A DNA stretch of 64,000 nucleotides. Source: Eucommia ulmoides. Taxonomy: Eukaryota > Streptophyta > Magnoliopsida > Garryales > Eucommiaceae. The stretch lies in assembly GCA_016647705.1 (NCBI GenBank), contig JAENRU010000489.1:868001-932000 (forward strand), in the 5' to 3' direction. The notes under the pieces are model-generated. The model was not told where the DNA came from, did not search any database, and saw only the letters and a program-made list of their open reading frames with translations. Every line of letters begins with the position of its first letter. Positions within the stretch are counted from its first letter, which is position 1. The translations under genes were made by a program, and so were the position numbers. This document shows positions 12,416-26,689 of the stretch, in pieces.

Positions 12416-13631
12416 TTGGCAAGAAGATAGTATACTCACCTGATATTCTGCTCTCAAAAGCTCCACCAAATATCCGCTACTGAACTTTCGACAATTTTGA
12501 ACCTATTTGTAACAAGGCCTAAATTAATATCATAGAAAAAATAACTTAATCGTACAATGCAAGCCCTACGTTCATAAATTTTTCATTCCCCACATTTTGA
12601 TATATGAAGATGTTATTTGACTAGTTTAGCATCGTTAAAATTTACGATTTACACCTAATTCATATAAACAATCTCATTGTTTATTATTCTCATTTTGATA
12701 TTCTAAGGTTAGAAATTAAATTTAGAATTAATAAAATAAATTAGAAAATGTTACCCGTTCCGAACCAATCGTGGATTTCTCTAAAATTTCATGTATTTTT
12801 TATTCTGCTCCCCACCGCCTAAGCGACGTCCCACTGCCTAGGCGAACGAGTGACTGCTTCTCCTTTTCCCTAAACTGCACACTGCAGTTTTACCGCCTGG
12901 GCGAAAATCCACCACTTAGGCGGACAATTCCATGCTCAACACATTGATCTTCTACCGCTGCGGCGAACATGCGACAGAACCAAGTCTTTCTTCACTGAAA
13001 TTCCCACCCGGTGGTGATCGTCTTCCTCTTCCTTCTCTGTTTTGAGATCTCAGCCACCTCTCTCCTTCTCTTCTCACCATCGGCTCACACACACCCAAAC
13101 CTCACAACCACACTCCCACAGCATACACAACACACACATCAGAAACAAACACACACACATGCAATATTAGACACATACACACCCCTATGGCACACTACCA
13201 TCGGACCCAACTCCGACCAAATTCACCACACACACATACACACCCTGTTTTCACGCACACACCACAAATAAGCAGACACCCACATACCCACAATCGATCC
13301 ACTGGTGACAACGATGGACGACGCTCACATACATACCCAGACCACGATCACCCACATACCTACGAAGCTCACCGAACGGACGACGATGAACGGCCGACCG
13401 ACGCAATCACAGTAACACAACGGCAACACCCATACTACCCAAATACAAACAATCAACCCGACAACACACACCGCACGAATACACATGAACTCCAATCACC
13501 TCACGATCACCGGCTGAGCTTATTTCTCTCTCTCTCTCTTCCCCTGTTCTGCTTCCTTCGATTCTCTCTCTACGTTTTCTAATCGTTTCTCGATTCTTCT
13601 CCATTCTTCCCGAGGGTATGGGTAGATATGA

Positions 13632-13701
<70 letters not shown>

Positions 13702-13976
13702 CAAAAGGGCCGGCCAAATAGTCAAATCCCCACTGTTCATCCCGTCACCTACTCTCCCTATATATATAAGATATTTAAATTTTCACTCATCCCCTTATTT
13801 ATTTTAGTTAGGATTATTATTTAACCCAAAACTAATGTTTCATGATCTTTGAACATTACTAGTTCGGCCCCTAAACTTTTAAATTTCAAAATTTATTTCG
13901 AAAATCGCCCCTAGTATTTTTGACATATTATAAAATGCAACCAAACTTGTTCGCATCCAACAATTGGGGTCTTACA
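11185..13976 (-). mobile_element. Gypsy LTR, minus orientation (~2.79 kb)
   Basis: On the minus strand this begins TGTAAGACCC at 13976 and ends GGGTCGTGACA at 11185, so it has TG...CA ends and borders the PBS. It matches 17024-19808 in inverted orientation over its whole length. The match includes the segment with CCTCGGGAAG at about 13606 and the palindromic head. Interior TA and TG/GA microsatellites (12378-12410, 13629-13700) differ in length between the copies. The long, similar LTRs suggest a moderately young element compared with the Copia fossil. Confidence 0.8.
13629..13700. repeat. (TA)n(TG)n(AG)n microsatellite in LTR
   Basis: A compound TA, TG and GA dinucleotide tract lies inside the LTR, between its first 265 bp and the remainder. 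The same spot in the other LTR holds (CA)n and (CATA)n at about 17301-17398. Confidence 0.9.
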
Positions 13977-16900
13977 ACTATAGATATAAAAATAGTTTCT
14001 AAAAGAAACGTCAGGGTGCTAGTAAGCGTGATTAATAACCGTAGTTATTGTAAAATAAGTTCTATAATTTTAAGAAGGTGAATGTTCGGCTCATTAAGTT
14101 GGTTAAATATAATCGTGTTGATAAAATATGGGAAATTGGAATCTTAATGATGACCTTTGGACTTGGAAGTTGGTTGCCATGGTGTAGAAAAGATGAGTGG
14201 ATTAATGTTAAGTAGAAGATTGATTGTACTTAGTTGTATTTAATAATTTTCGTTGTAAAATTTACTGAGTATTGGGAATTTGAGTGAGTTCGTTTTGGGT
14301 TTAGGAAGTATCCATGGGAGAAGCCGTGTGATGGCCCTAAAAAATTGGGTCGTTACAATAACTTAAACTGTTAACTCACGATTAAATTAGACCTGGTGTT
14401 TCTTTTCATAAAGATCCAGTGTTATTCGTAAAAAAAAAGAAAAGAGGTACGTTAAGGATGCATGTTGGTAACTCATGTTCTAGAAATGATGGTTTGTTTA
14501 ATCAACTGCGAAAGATCAGGGTGTTTTCGCACTTGGATTTTTTAGCAGGATATTACTAATTGGAGATCAGAGATCGTGGCGTGGCAAAAACGACGATCTG
14601 GTAAGGAGTAACGTAAAATATGCAGTGCATCTCCAGATGTTGTTGACGCTGCAAGAAAAACAAGTGTATGCCAAATGCAATAAATATGAGTCTTGGTTAG
14701 ATCGAGTGGTAAAATTGGGAAATGTGATCTTGAGAAATAGTATGCACATGAATTCAAAGGAAGTCGAAGCTGTTATTTGATGGGAAATGTCGAAAGTGTA
14801 ATGGAAGTTCGAAACGTTTTAGGGCTGGGCGAGCTATTATTATCAATTAGTATAGGAATGCTCTGTTATAGCCATTTCGTTAACTTGATTGACCTGCAAG
14901 AAAGCTAAATTCGAGAAAGCATCATTACCTGATATTGATCAACCGAGTTGTAGAAAGTGCAAAAGTCGGATGTCTAGTTGGGAAAGGTCAGAGAGAAAAT
15001 GGAAAATGATCGCAGAACTGACTATCGTGTCAAAAGTAATGATGAAGTCCTGATGTTTGAAAATAGATGGTGTGTTTCTAGTGACACTCGTTTGGCAAAT
15101 GATACCTTAAAAAGAGTGTATAGTCTGAAGTGCATAGTTAAATGCATGCGATGTACCCCGATAATATCAAACTGTATTGTGTTGTATGAGCATTATCGGT
15201 AGATTGAATTGGAGCGAAAAATTTGTAGAATGGGTTGCCAGGTATCTTGTCTGTTAGCAAGTTAGGGTCGAGCATCAATATCCAGGTGGGTTATTGCAGC
15301 CATTGCAGAATGGCATCGTGAGCGTAGTACAATGAATTACGAACGTTGAATGATATGTTCAGTAATGATTAGTTGCTCCTGAATTGAAAATTTAACATAT
15401 GTTGATACATGAACTTATAGATATTCGAAATTCCTGAATTAGAATTATGAAATTATAAATGTTGTCTTTATAGTGTGAATTAGAAAATATTTTTTTTATC
15501 AAAACAAAGTAAGTTACCATTGTTTGATATAGTTCGTAGAGGAATTTGAAATGCAGTATTGAATGGTGATGTCTTAAATGATGATTTTTATATGTAATAA
15601 TTATCGTCGAAAAAGTCGACATGCTGTAAATATGGAAAGGTGGATAGTTAATTCTAGATAATAAACTCTCTATTGGAGAAGTTGTATAGGGGAAACTGTA
15701 GTACCAAGGGCTGATAGTTATTTTAACGTTCGGGTCGAATTTCCATACTCCTTAAGGTGCCCAATTGGAAGTTGATACCTCGCTTCATTTATGGATTAAC
15801 AGTTTATCAGGAAGTGCGATTTAGATGATGGAAGATATGTTAAGGAGTTGTGTTTTGAAATTTTCTGATAGTAAGGCTAATTATGTGACACTGATGGAAT
15901 TTGTTTAAAATAATAAATACCTTTTTGATGATCAAAGGTGGTATCGTATAAAGCGCTATATGAAAAGGATACAAGACGTTAATCAAATCGACCGAACTAA
16001 GATAGAAGAACGGGACTAGATGTATTGGCCCACTGGTAACAATAAGCGGAGACGGCATATGGAGGTCATTAAGATTTTATGGGAAAAGGATAACTCGAAA
16101 TGTCCATGAGTTAATATGTACACATGATATAATATTTTACAGTTAATAACTAATGACTTTTGAAATGTATCAAATTTTTGTAAATGGGACATATCTATGT
16201 CCTTCGATTCATATTTATACGTGAATATATGTTTGAAGCATGTTGGATAGATGGAAAGGGAATTGAAGCACGTGACCTTATCAGGGATTTGATTAAATGT
16301 GGAGGTATGAAATGAATTCTTATAGATGACCCGTTTGATATATTTTGAGGCGTAGTAATGTGGTTTGGTGATAACTATGTGTTTTGAGGGACATTGATAT
16401 GATTTTTGGTCGTGATTTAAAATGTATTCATGTGGTTTTGGTGTATCGCAAAAAATTAACTAGTTAACGGTAATATTAGGAAAAGTTTATAAGAGTATTG
16501 AAGTTCTGAGGTAGATATTGAGGTTGAGAATTTTGGGCTATCTGTGCTTATGAGTTTGCGTATGAAATTGGTTATGAGTATTGTTGGTTTAAAAGATAAA
16601 TGGAGATATTGTGGCAAAATAAATGGATAAATGTTGGTTATGAGAAAATTTCTGAGATCATAGACCCAATTCTCTAAGACTACCGTGATTGATATTTTTA
16701 TCAGAATAGCGCAACGAAAACAGTTAAAAACATGAGATTCTTTGACAGTTGGTTGTTCGAGTTAAGCGTGACCGACCAAGTGCACATTGTTTGTTAGGTT
16801 TTGGATATAATATCGACCCCTGCAAATGAAAATGTTGCACTGGGTGGATATATTTTGGAGAAAGCTGATGATTATAAATTTTGGGCGACTTATGATTATG

Positions 16901-17023
16901 GTACCCTATGGAGAAAATAGTATTCTAGAAGTACGTAAGATAAATGTGACCAAGTGCTGCAAATTTGACGTATTTTTGGGATGACGAAATTTCGGGACGA
17001 AATTTCTTTTAGGAGGGAAGAGT
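13977..17023 (+). mobile_element. Gypsy internal region, plus orientation (fossil)
   Basis: About 13990-14340 repeats, inverted, the leader-side segment at 10098-10440. At about 14640-14850 lies chromovirus-like reverse transcriptase sequence (LQEKQVYAKCNKYESWLD). Further pol-like sequence continues to about 17000. A GGGACGAAATTTC word and a purine tract (AGGAGGGAAGAG) form the polypurine tract immediately before the LTR at 17024. The coding part is decayed with many breaks. Orientation is opposite to the LTR on its left. Confidence 0.7.
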
Positions 17024-17311
17024 TGTAAGACCCTGATTGTTGGATGCGAACAAGTTTGGTTGTATTTTATAATATGTCAAAAATACTAAGGGCGGTTTTC
17101 GAAATAAATTTTGAAATTTAAAAGTTTAGGGGTCGAACTAGTAATGTTCAAAGAACATGAAACATTAGTTTGGGGTTAAATAATAATCCTAACTAAAATA
17201 AATAGGGGGATAAGTGAAAATTTAAATATCTTTTATATATAGGGAGAGTAGGTGACGGGATGAACGGTGGGGATTTGGCCATTTGGCCGGCCCTTTTGTC
17301 ACACACACACA

Positions 17312-17353
<42 letters not shown>

Positions 17354-19808
17354 CATACATACATACATACATACATACATACATACATACATACATACCC
17401 ATACCCTCGGGAAGAATGGAGAAGAATCGAGAAACGATTAAAAAACGTAGAGAGATAATCGGAGGAAGCAGAACAGGGGAAGAGAGAGAGAAGTAAGCTT
17501 AGCCGGTGATCATGAGGTATTGGAGTTCATGTGTGTTCGTGCGATGTGTGTTGTCGGGTTGATTGTTTGTATTTGGGTAGTATGGGTGTTGCCGTTGTGT
17601 TACTGTGATTACGTCGGCCGTCCGTTCATCGTCGTCCGTTCGGTGAGCTTCGTAGGTATGTGGGTGATCGTGGTCTGGGTGTGTATGTAAGCGTTGTCCA
17701 TCGTCGTCACTAGTGAATCAATTGTGGGTGTGTGTGTCTGCTCATTTGTGATGTGTGCGTGGAAACAGAGTGTGTATGTGTGTGTGGTGAATTCGGTCGG
17801 AGTTAGGTCTGACGGTAGTGTGCCATAGGGTGTGTGTGTTTAATGCTGTATGTGTGTGTGTTTGTTTCTGATGTGTGTGTTGTGTATGCTGTGGGAGTGT
17901 GGTTGTGAGATTTGGGTGTGTGTGAGTAAAGGGAGAGAAGTGGCTGAGATCTCAAAATAAAGCAAGAGAAGGAAGACGATCACCGCTGCAGCGGTGGAAA
18001 TTTAAGTGAAGAAAGACTTGGTTCTGTCGCATGTTCGCCGCGACGGAAAGGTGTCTACTGCAGCGGTGGAAGATCAATGTATTAAGCATGGAATTGTCCG
18101 CCTAAGCGGTGGATTTTCGCCCAGGCGGTGAAATTGCAGTCTGCAGTTTAGAGAAAGGAAGAAGCAGTCACTCGTTCACCTAGGCAGTGGGACATCGCTT
18201 AGGCGGTAGGGAGCAGAAAAAAAAATACATGGAATTTTAGAGAAATCCACGATTGGTTCGGAACGGGTAACATTTTTTAATTTATTTTATGAATTCTAAA
18301 TTTAGTTTCTAACCTTAGAATATCAAAATGAAAATAATAAACAATGAGATCGTTTATATGAATTAGGTATAAATCGTAAATTTTAACGACGCTAAACTAG
18401 TCGAATAGTATCTTTATATATCAAAACGTGAGGAATGGGAAATTTATGAACGTAGAGCTTGCATTGTACGATTAAGTTATTTTCTTTATAATATTAATTT
18501 AAACATTATTACAAATAAGTTCAAAATTGTCAAAAGTTCAGTAGCGGATATTTGGTGGAGCTTTTGAAAGCAGAATATTAGGTGAGTATACTGTCTTCTT
18601 ACCAAAATATTTTTTATATATATATGATGGAAAATGATTGTATTTAAATTAGATGATTTCAAAATGATATGGATCAAGCAGGTTTTTGAAGTGAGTTGGT
18701 AAAACGATTTTTTGGAGGATTGTGCTGGTTTCTGAAAAGAAGGATTTAAAATAATTTTCGTTGGATTTTGGGTGAGTTGGCGGAAATGGATTTTCGTTAA
18801 AATATGGTGATTTTAAAAGAAAGTTGAAAAATGAGTCTTGTTGAATTTGGTGGTTTTAAAAGAGGATAGAAAATATTTGGTTTTCTAAAAATATAAAGAG
18901 GGAAAATGGTTTTGTTAAAATTAGACGGTCTTCAATCAAAAGTAAAAAATACGATTTTCGAATTTAAAAGTTGGTTTTGCGAAAAAAGAGGTGGTGATTT
19001 ATATTATGGTCTGTCCGGAGGGTGGTCCGGCAGATGGATATTGATTTGTGATTTGATGATGATATTATTGAGTTGACTATGCCGTAGTTTATATCCTGTC
19101 CGGAGGGTGGTCCGGCAGGTGGTGATTCATTTTATGTCCTGTTTGGATGGTGGTCCGGCAGGTGGTGATTTATATTATGTCCTCCGGAGACATCCGGTAG
19201 GTGATTATTTGCGCAGTTAGGTCCGCTAGGAAAACATATCCTATGGATGGTTACGGTACCATTGCAACTCCCGATCGTGAGGTTAAACGATCACTATGGT
19301 TGGTCAGTGAGTGGTGTGATAGTGTGGTGTTTTTGAGATGTGGTGTCTTACTTATATTTGGTGTTTTATTTTATATGGTGATTAGTATTATTATATACTG
19401 GATGGGTTTAAATGGAAATTTACACTTGTTGTTTTATTTTCACTGCTTATATTATAGAGATTTTTACTAGCTATGTAATGTTTATATTTTTACGCTTGAT
19501 CCATCTAGATGTTGTAGAATGAATTATTATTATTATAAAATGTGTTTACTAAGAAGGCAATACACTCGCAGGTGAATCATTTAAGAGACGGTCCCCTACT
19601 GGCACTAGGTGGAGTCATCTGGGAGTTTTGAGTTGAGCTGTCAGAGGTGAACCATATTATATTAGAGAGATATTGCATATCCTATATAATGAATTGTATA
19701 GTAATGTATGCATTTTTGTAATGTATTAGAAGTCATTATGTAATAAGTGATGTCATGTTGTCGTCATGCCGACCCTGGGATGACGGGTATCCGGGACGGG
19801 TCGTAACA
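17024..19808 (+). mobile_element. Gypsy 3' LTR, plus orientation (~2.79 kb)
   Basis: This begins TGTAAGACCC directly after the polypurine tract and ends GGGTCGTAACA. It is an inverted match to 11185-13976. It carries (CA)n and (CATA)n tracts at about 17301-17398. It is followed by ATTTTGGTAT, the first ten bases expected of a PBS, so the sequence to its right is not simple target DNA. Confidence 0.8.
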
Positions 19809-20116
19809 ATTTTGGTATATATATGTGTGTGTGTGTGTGACAAAAGGGCCGACCAAATGGCCAAATCCCCACCGTTCATCCTGTCACCTAATCTCCCTAT
19901 ATATATAAGATATTTAAATTTTCACTTATCCCCCTATTTATTTTAGTTAGGATTATTATTTAACCCAAAACTAATGTTTCATGATTTTTGAACATTACTA
20001 GTTTCGGCCCCTAAACTTTTAAATTTCAAAATTTATTTCGAAAACCGCCCCTAGTATTTTTGACATATTATAAAATGCAACCAAACTTGTTCGCATCCAA
20101 CAATCGGGGTCTTACA
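19809..20116 (-). mobile_element. First ~300 bp of the same Gypsy LTR, inverted
   Basis: After ATTTTGGTAT the sequence passes through a short (TA)(TG) tract. It continues as the minus-strand head of the LTR, ending GGGTCTTACA at 20116, like 13713-13976. The join appears to lie within the microsatellite. Together with 17024-17300 this makes terminal inverted repeats of about 270 bp around the plus LTR. Confidence 0.7.
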
Positions 20117-20420
20117 ACATGTGCCAATAATGTGTAATTTTTTAGTTACATGTCTCTAATATGTAACTAAAAATTTTAATTTTTTCGGTTACATGTTCCA
20201 ATAATATGTAATTTTTTAATTACATGTCTCTGATATGTAACTAAAAAGTTTAATATTTTTTCACTTACGTCATAAAATATTACACATATATATGTAATTG
20301 TAACATGTAACTAAAGTACATGTAACCCAAAATATCTAAATATGTGTAAAAAATAACAATTATGAAATTGTAATTAACATTAGTTACGTGTAACAGAATT
20401 CACTATAAAAATTCAATGTA
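20117..20420. repeat. ACATGTAACTAA-rich repeat, copy 1
   Basis: Repeated words (GTTACATGT, AATATGTAACTAAAAA, TAACATGTAACTAA) include a local tandem duplication at about 20117-20240. The same vocabulary recurs at 26800-28150 and 45340-45620, which marks a dispersed AT-rich repeat family. Confidence 0.6.
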
Positions 20421-21041
20421 CTCACTAAGGGTTCCCTACAATTCCTACAATATTCCTATAATTCCTGCAATGTGGGATTAAAATACAAGTGAAATCTAAC
20501 TTAAAGGATTAAATCAAAACTTAATAACACAAAAATATTTTTGACCAATTAGACTTTAAAAATTGGACTTTTCACCCATTTTTCCTTTTTTTTTAGAGGA
20601 TGTATTTGGATTAATTTACGTTGGCCCAGACTAGTCACTTTGTCGGGCGGTTTTAAGGGCAACTCCCCCACATTAACATGGTGTATTCATGATTAAATTT
20701 AAGAATTAATTTTCAGAGTACTTTCCAAAAAAAACGAACCCTAGTTAAAAAGTAAAAGAGACATTTTCTCATGCCAACCAGACTAACAACACCTCTTAAA
20801 TGAAATTGTAAAAATTTAAGCACTTAATTGATTAAATTTGTTTGATAAATACAATTAGAATCGCTTAATTTATTAACTCAACTTAAAAATTAAGTCAAAA
20901 TGTAAGTAAAAAATTAAGCGAAACACTTTTCACTTAATTTTGTAGGGGCATTTTAATGAAGATCTTAATTTTAGTCAAAATTGTTGTTGGATTTTTTTAA
21001 TCAATTGAATTGATGTTATTTTTTTTTTTATGAATTTATTC
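20421..21041. other. Intergenic, AT-rich
   Basis: No gene is seen. About 20790-20960 contains TTAAGTGCTTAA-type words shared with the foldback repeats in the LysM kinase and SRF3 introns. Confidence 0.4.
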
Positions 21042-21365
21042 TGTTGGTGTGTAAAACTGGTACATATGTACCTTGAGTATGGCCCGATCGGATGACAGAG
21101 ATGGAACCTCTTGTTGAGGTGGAGTTGGCGGTTGAAAATTTCTCACGTGAGCTGTATTGGGCCCTGAGAGGACTGACCTGCTGTGCTCAGAGTCCTACTC
21201 CTCAGTGACCTATATCTGCATATGAAACCTGGCTGGGAATTTCCTGGAAAGTCCCTTTGGCATGAGAATCAGAGTTCACAGAGAAATTTTTTTTAATATG
21301 CATTAATTACTGGGTCCTAGGAGGACTGACATACTTTGTTCAGAGTCCTGCTCCTCAGTGATAAT
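21042..21365 (+). mobile_element. Truncated relative of the solo LTR at 27064
   Basis: This begins TGTTGGTGTGTAAAACTGG and matches the first ~240 bp of the LTR at 27064-27866. Shared words are GGTTGAAAATT and GAGGACTGAC (GAGGATAGGA in the other copy). A second partial copy of the GAGGACTGAC...CTCCTCAGTGA block follows at about 21310-21362. It is an incomplete old LTR piece. Confidence 0.65.
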
Positions 21366-21866
21366 ATTTACTTTGGAGACCTTAATTTGTATTAGTGTGA
21401 CGATTGTCTATCGTTGTATTTTAATTATAATTAGAGATGTTTATTGTAACAATTGATAATTGTGGTTTTGTTTTATTTTTTAGAATTTATGTTCTATATT
21501 TTAATTGTGTTTTTATAGATATAAAAAATAGCGGTCCACGGTTTCACAATTTTGTTTTTTGTTTTTTTTTATAAAATTAAAAAATCTTAAATGATTTCAC
21601 GATATAATGGTTTTGATTTTGTATAAAGTTAAATGATTCGGTTTTAAAAATATTTAAGAAAAATTGACAATTTTTATTTTGGTTTCGATTTAATATATGT
21701 CTAATGATTTTGATTTTGTATGAAAACGAACTATTCATCCCTACTTCCTAGAGAGAGGGAGTTTTGATCACTTTTTCTTAATCTCTGTCTTTTTTACTCA
21801 TCTATATAAGAAATACTCATGCAAACTTTAACACACACCATATATTTACTGTACTTTTAGAATAAA

Positions 21867-22240
21867 ATGGCTAGGGTTGGAGAAGGCAAAGTGGCGGTGG
21901 TCATGGTTCCGGCGCCGGGACAAGGCCGTCCGAACCAGCTCCTCCAACTCTCCCGCCTCATCTCCTCCTACCACATACCCGTCCACTACGGCGGCACCAC
22001 CGCCCACATCCTCCAGGTCAAGCTCCGCCTCCACGGTTGGGACCCAAACCACATCCTTTGCCCTTCTTCGTCATCTTCCAAAGCCAACAAACATTACTAT
22101 TCAAACTCAAACATTCAATGAAATTGAAAGTTACTGTTACTAATTAAACATAGGAAACTCCAAAGTTCCTGATCGAACACCTCCGCCGTCCGCTCATCAC
22201 TGGGCAAATCCACCGCCTGTTCCTCCTCCGTCACGGCGCG
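21867..22240 (+). pseudogene. UDP-glycosyltransferase N-terminal stub (zeatin O-GT-like)
   Basis: Translation from the ATG at 21867 gives KVAVVMVPAPGQGRPNQLLQ, then LSRLISSYHIPVHYGGT and KLRLHGWDP. This is the N-terminus of plant family-1 glycosyltransferases of the zeatin O-glucosyltransferase type. The normal catalytic histidine of the QGH(L/P)NQ motif is arginine here. The frame ends at 22119-22121 after 84 codons, where the family runs to about 450-480 residues. GC-rich coding-like sequence continues to about 22240 (CACCTCCGCCGTCCGCTCATC), then non-coding AT-rich DNA takes over. No donor-sugar-binding PSPG box is present in the next several kilobases. This is a broken host gene, not an active enzyme. 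Confidence 0.8.
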
Positions 22241-22249
22241 TGTTAGGGA

Positions 22250-22476
22250 TTTTCAACATTTATATATATACATGTACACAAGGGTAAAATAGTCTTTGCA
22301 TTAAATTGGTCAATGGTGAAAAGACTGAAAACTAAACTAATTGTACTGATACGTTCAAAAGTTAAGACAAATTTTTATTTGGGTTTTTTTTTCTACACCA
22401 TCTCTTAAATAAGGACTAAATAATAAATATCTCAAAAAAAGATATTGAATAATGAAAAGGAAACATAAATAAATAA

Positions 22477-22521
<45 letters not shown>

Positions 22522-23158
22522 ATATAAGAACTCCAATATAAAAAATTAACGATCATAAATTAAAAATAAAATTAAAAAAATCCAAAAAAACAAAATTGGT
22601 ATTGATTGTTATTTTTTTATGCATTTAATATATTTATATAATATTTCATATAAAATTAAAAAAAAAAAAAATGTAAGATTTGTGATGAGGCACGAGCAAA
22701 GAAAGAGCTTTTTATCCTTTTGGGTCTGAAAAGTTACAAAAATACCAAAATGAGTGTCTTTTAAATTTATTTACCGTTTGGGGTCTTCCCGACTTTACGA
22801 GGGCCGGTTTCATGCATTTCAATTTTTTTTAGAAACCGACATTGTGAAGGCCGGTTTCTAAAAAGGGGTTGCCACCATGGCAACACCCCCCCCCCTCACC
22901 AATTATATATATTTATAGTTTTCACTAATTAATTTGTATATATAATTAATTAATTTGTATATATAATTTTTAATTTTAAAATATTAAATAAATTTTAAAA
23001 TTTATATGTGTGTGCGCGCGCACGCGCGCGCGTATATATATAAATTGATTCAAACCATACCCCCCTCCTCCCCCACCCTGCCCCACAAAAAACCAAATCC
23101 GGCCATGGCAGGGCTGGATTTGGTGGCCGGATTTGGTTTGGGGGTGGGGGGTGGGTTA
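22250..23158. repeat. Intergenic: microsatellites and GC-rich hairpin
   Basis: This holds (TA)n at about 22482-22518 and an alternating purine-pyrimidine GC tract at about 23008-23031 (GTGTGTGCGCGCGCACGCGC), which could adopt Z-DNA. An imperfect inverted repeat lies at about 23060-23155 with arms CCAAATCCGGCC and GGCCGGATTTGG. A shorter repeat lies at 22800-22858 (GGCCGGTTTC and GAAACCGAC). No gene is visible. Confidence 0.6.
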
Positions 23159-23201
23159 AGTGAAATTATATAAAAAATATATATATAATTTCACTTTCTC
23201 C
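23159..23201. repeat. Perfect short hairpin
   Basis: The arms AAGTGAAATTATAT and ATATAATTTCACTT are separated by an AT-only loop. This sits directly beside the GC-rich inverted repeat and may be the core of one foldback element. Confidence 0.7.
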
Positions 23202-23204
23202 CCA

Positions 23205-23430
23205 ACCAAAAAATCACTGTTCAAAGACAAGCGACGGCCATCGAAGAAAATGAATGAACAAATTAGGGTTTTTATTTTTATATTTATAAAAGGGCGAATA
23301 CGTCCATTCACTATGAACAAAAGATTAAATACTAACAATATTTTGATAGAGAACTAAATAATAACATCTTTGCTTAAAATGGTTATTGAGGAGAGAAAGT
23401 GTGAAATTTGGGTTAAACATTAAAAATACT
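23205..23430. repeat. Repeat shared with the SRF3 upstream region, copy 1
   Basis: TTAGGGTTTTTATTTTTATA, a GTCCATTCACTATGAACA word, AACTAAATAATAACATC and GTGTGAAATTTG correspond in order to 31255-31440. This marks a dispersed repeat rather than a gene. Confidence 0.6.
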
Positions 23431-25580
<2,150 letters not shown>

Positions 25581-25584
25581 TAAA

Positions 25585-26480
25585 CAAGGGGAAAATTACA
25601 TTTTGAGTCCCTAAAGTATGAGGTGAGTGTTTATATGGATTCTAACATTTTTTTTTTTTTTAAATTGCACATTTGATCTCTCAAGTTTCACATTTATTTT
25701 AATTCCGCAAAATAAAAAATGTTGTTAACGATTTTGGACGAAAAAATATAGTGCTTAGCATGTGAATTTCTAATGGGGGATATTTTTGTCATTTCGTCAC
25801 TCTGCTAAACCTGAAACGTTTTCTTCTAACATTTCACTGGCTACAATTCGTTTGAACAATGTGATAAAAAAAATTTGAATCGTTGTTAACTTGTTATTTC
25901 CTAACACCGACCTTCTACTGGGACATTTCCAGTCAAATTAATCAATGGGGATGTTGTTAATGATTTGGGTCGAAAATTTTGTCATTTCCTTACTTCACTA
26001 AATCTAAATTGTTTTTCTTTAATATTTTCTTGGCTTCGATTCAACTGAAGAATGATAGAAATAAATTTGAATCGTTTTTAAGGAAAAAAAGCCCCAACTT
26101 TAGTGAACTGATGAAATGACAAAAATATTTTCATTAGAATCCCATCTGCTGAGTACAACCCATTTTTCATTTAAATTTATTAACGAGGATGTTGTTAATA
26201 ATTTTGGACGAAAAATTAGTCGTACTCAACAATAACCTTCTAATAGAAATATTTTTATCATTTCACCAATCTATCGAACCCATGACACTTTTTCTTCTAT
26301 TTTTTTTTAAGAACGATTCATCCAAAAAAATGAGCGAGAGAGTCTAAATCATTATTATTAGATTAATTAAGTGATAAAAATAACCCTTTTAGAGGGTTAC
26401 ATACTGAATGAAACCCATTTTTTCATCGAAAATCATTAACAATATTTTTAATTTTGTAAAATTGAAAAAAAATGAAAAAA
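25585..26480. repeat. Foldback repeat family C (copy 1)
   Basis: The edge word ATTACATTTTGAGTCCCTAA is followed by repeated blocks with GTTAATGATTTTGGACGAAA, ATATTTTTGTCATTTC and, inverted, GAAATGACAAAAATATT. The same blocks occur at 44250-44570 and 47870-48735. The alternation of direct and inverted blocks shows stacked or rearranged foldback elements. Confidence 0.6.
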
Positions 26481-26689
26481 TTGAGAAAATAAATAATATA
26501 TATATATAATTCTTTTGAGAATAAATTAAAAAAATAAAATAAAATCGTCGGTGGTCCTTCCCATTTAAAAAGTCGTGCATTTTCTCACTGAGGGAGAGAT
26601 AGAGACATGAAAAGTGAGCGTCATAAGTTGCTAGCCTGCTCCGAACCAACTTTTCAACCTGTTTCTATCACGAAAAGTTCTGATTAAAT

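Noticed and set aside
13011-13582. Frames of 86 and 131 codons rich in His/Thr/Pro
   Set aside because: They lie inside the Gypsy LTR and come from CACACA-rich sequence. The inverted LTR copy at 17410-18010 does not conserve the frames.
17024-20116. Interpreting 17024-20116 as one DNA transposon with ~270-bp TIRs
   Set aside because: The left end is directly preceded by a Gypsy polypurine tract, the LTR proper ends at 19808 followed by the first PBS bases, and no target duplication flanks 17024 and 20116.
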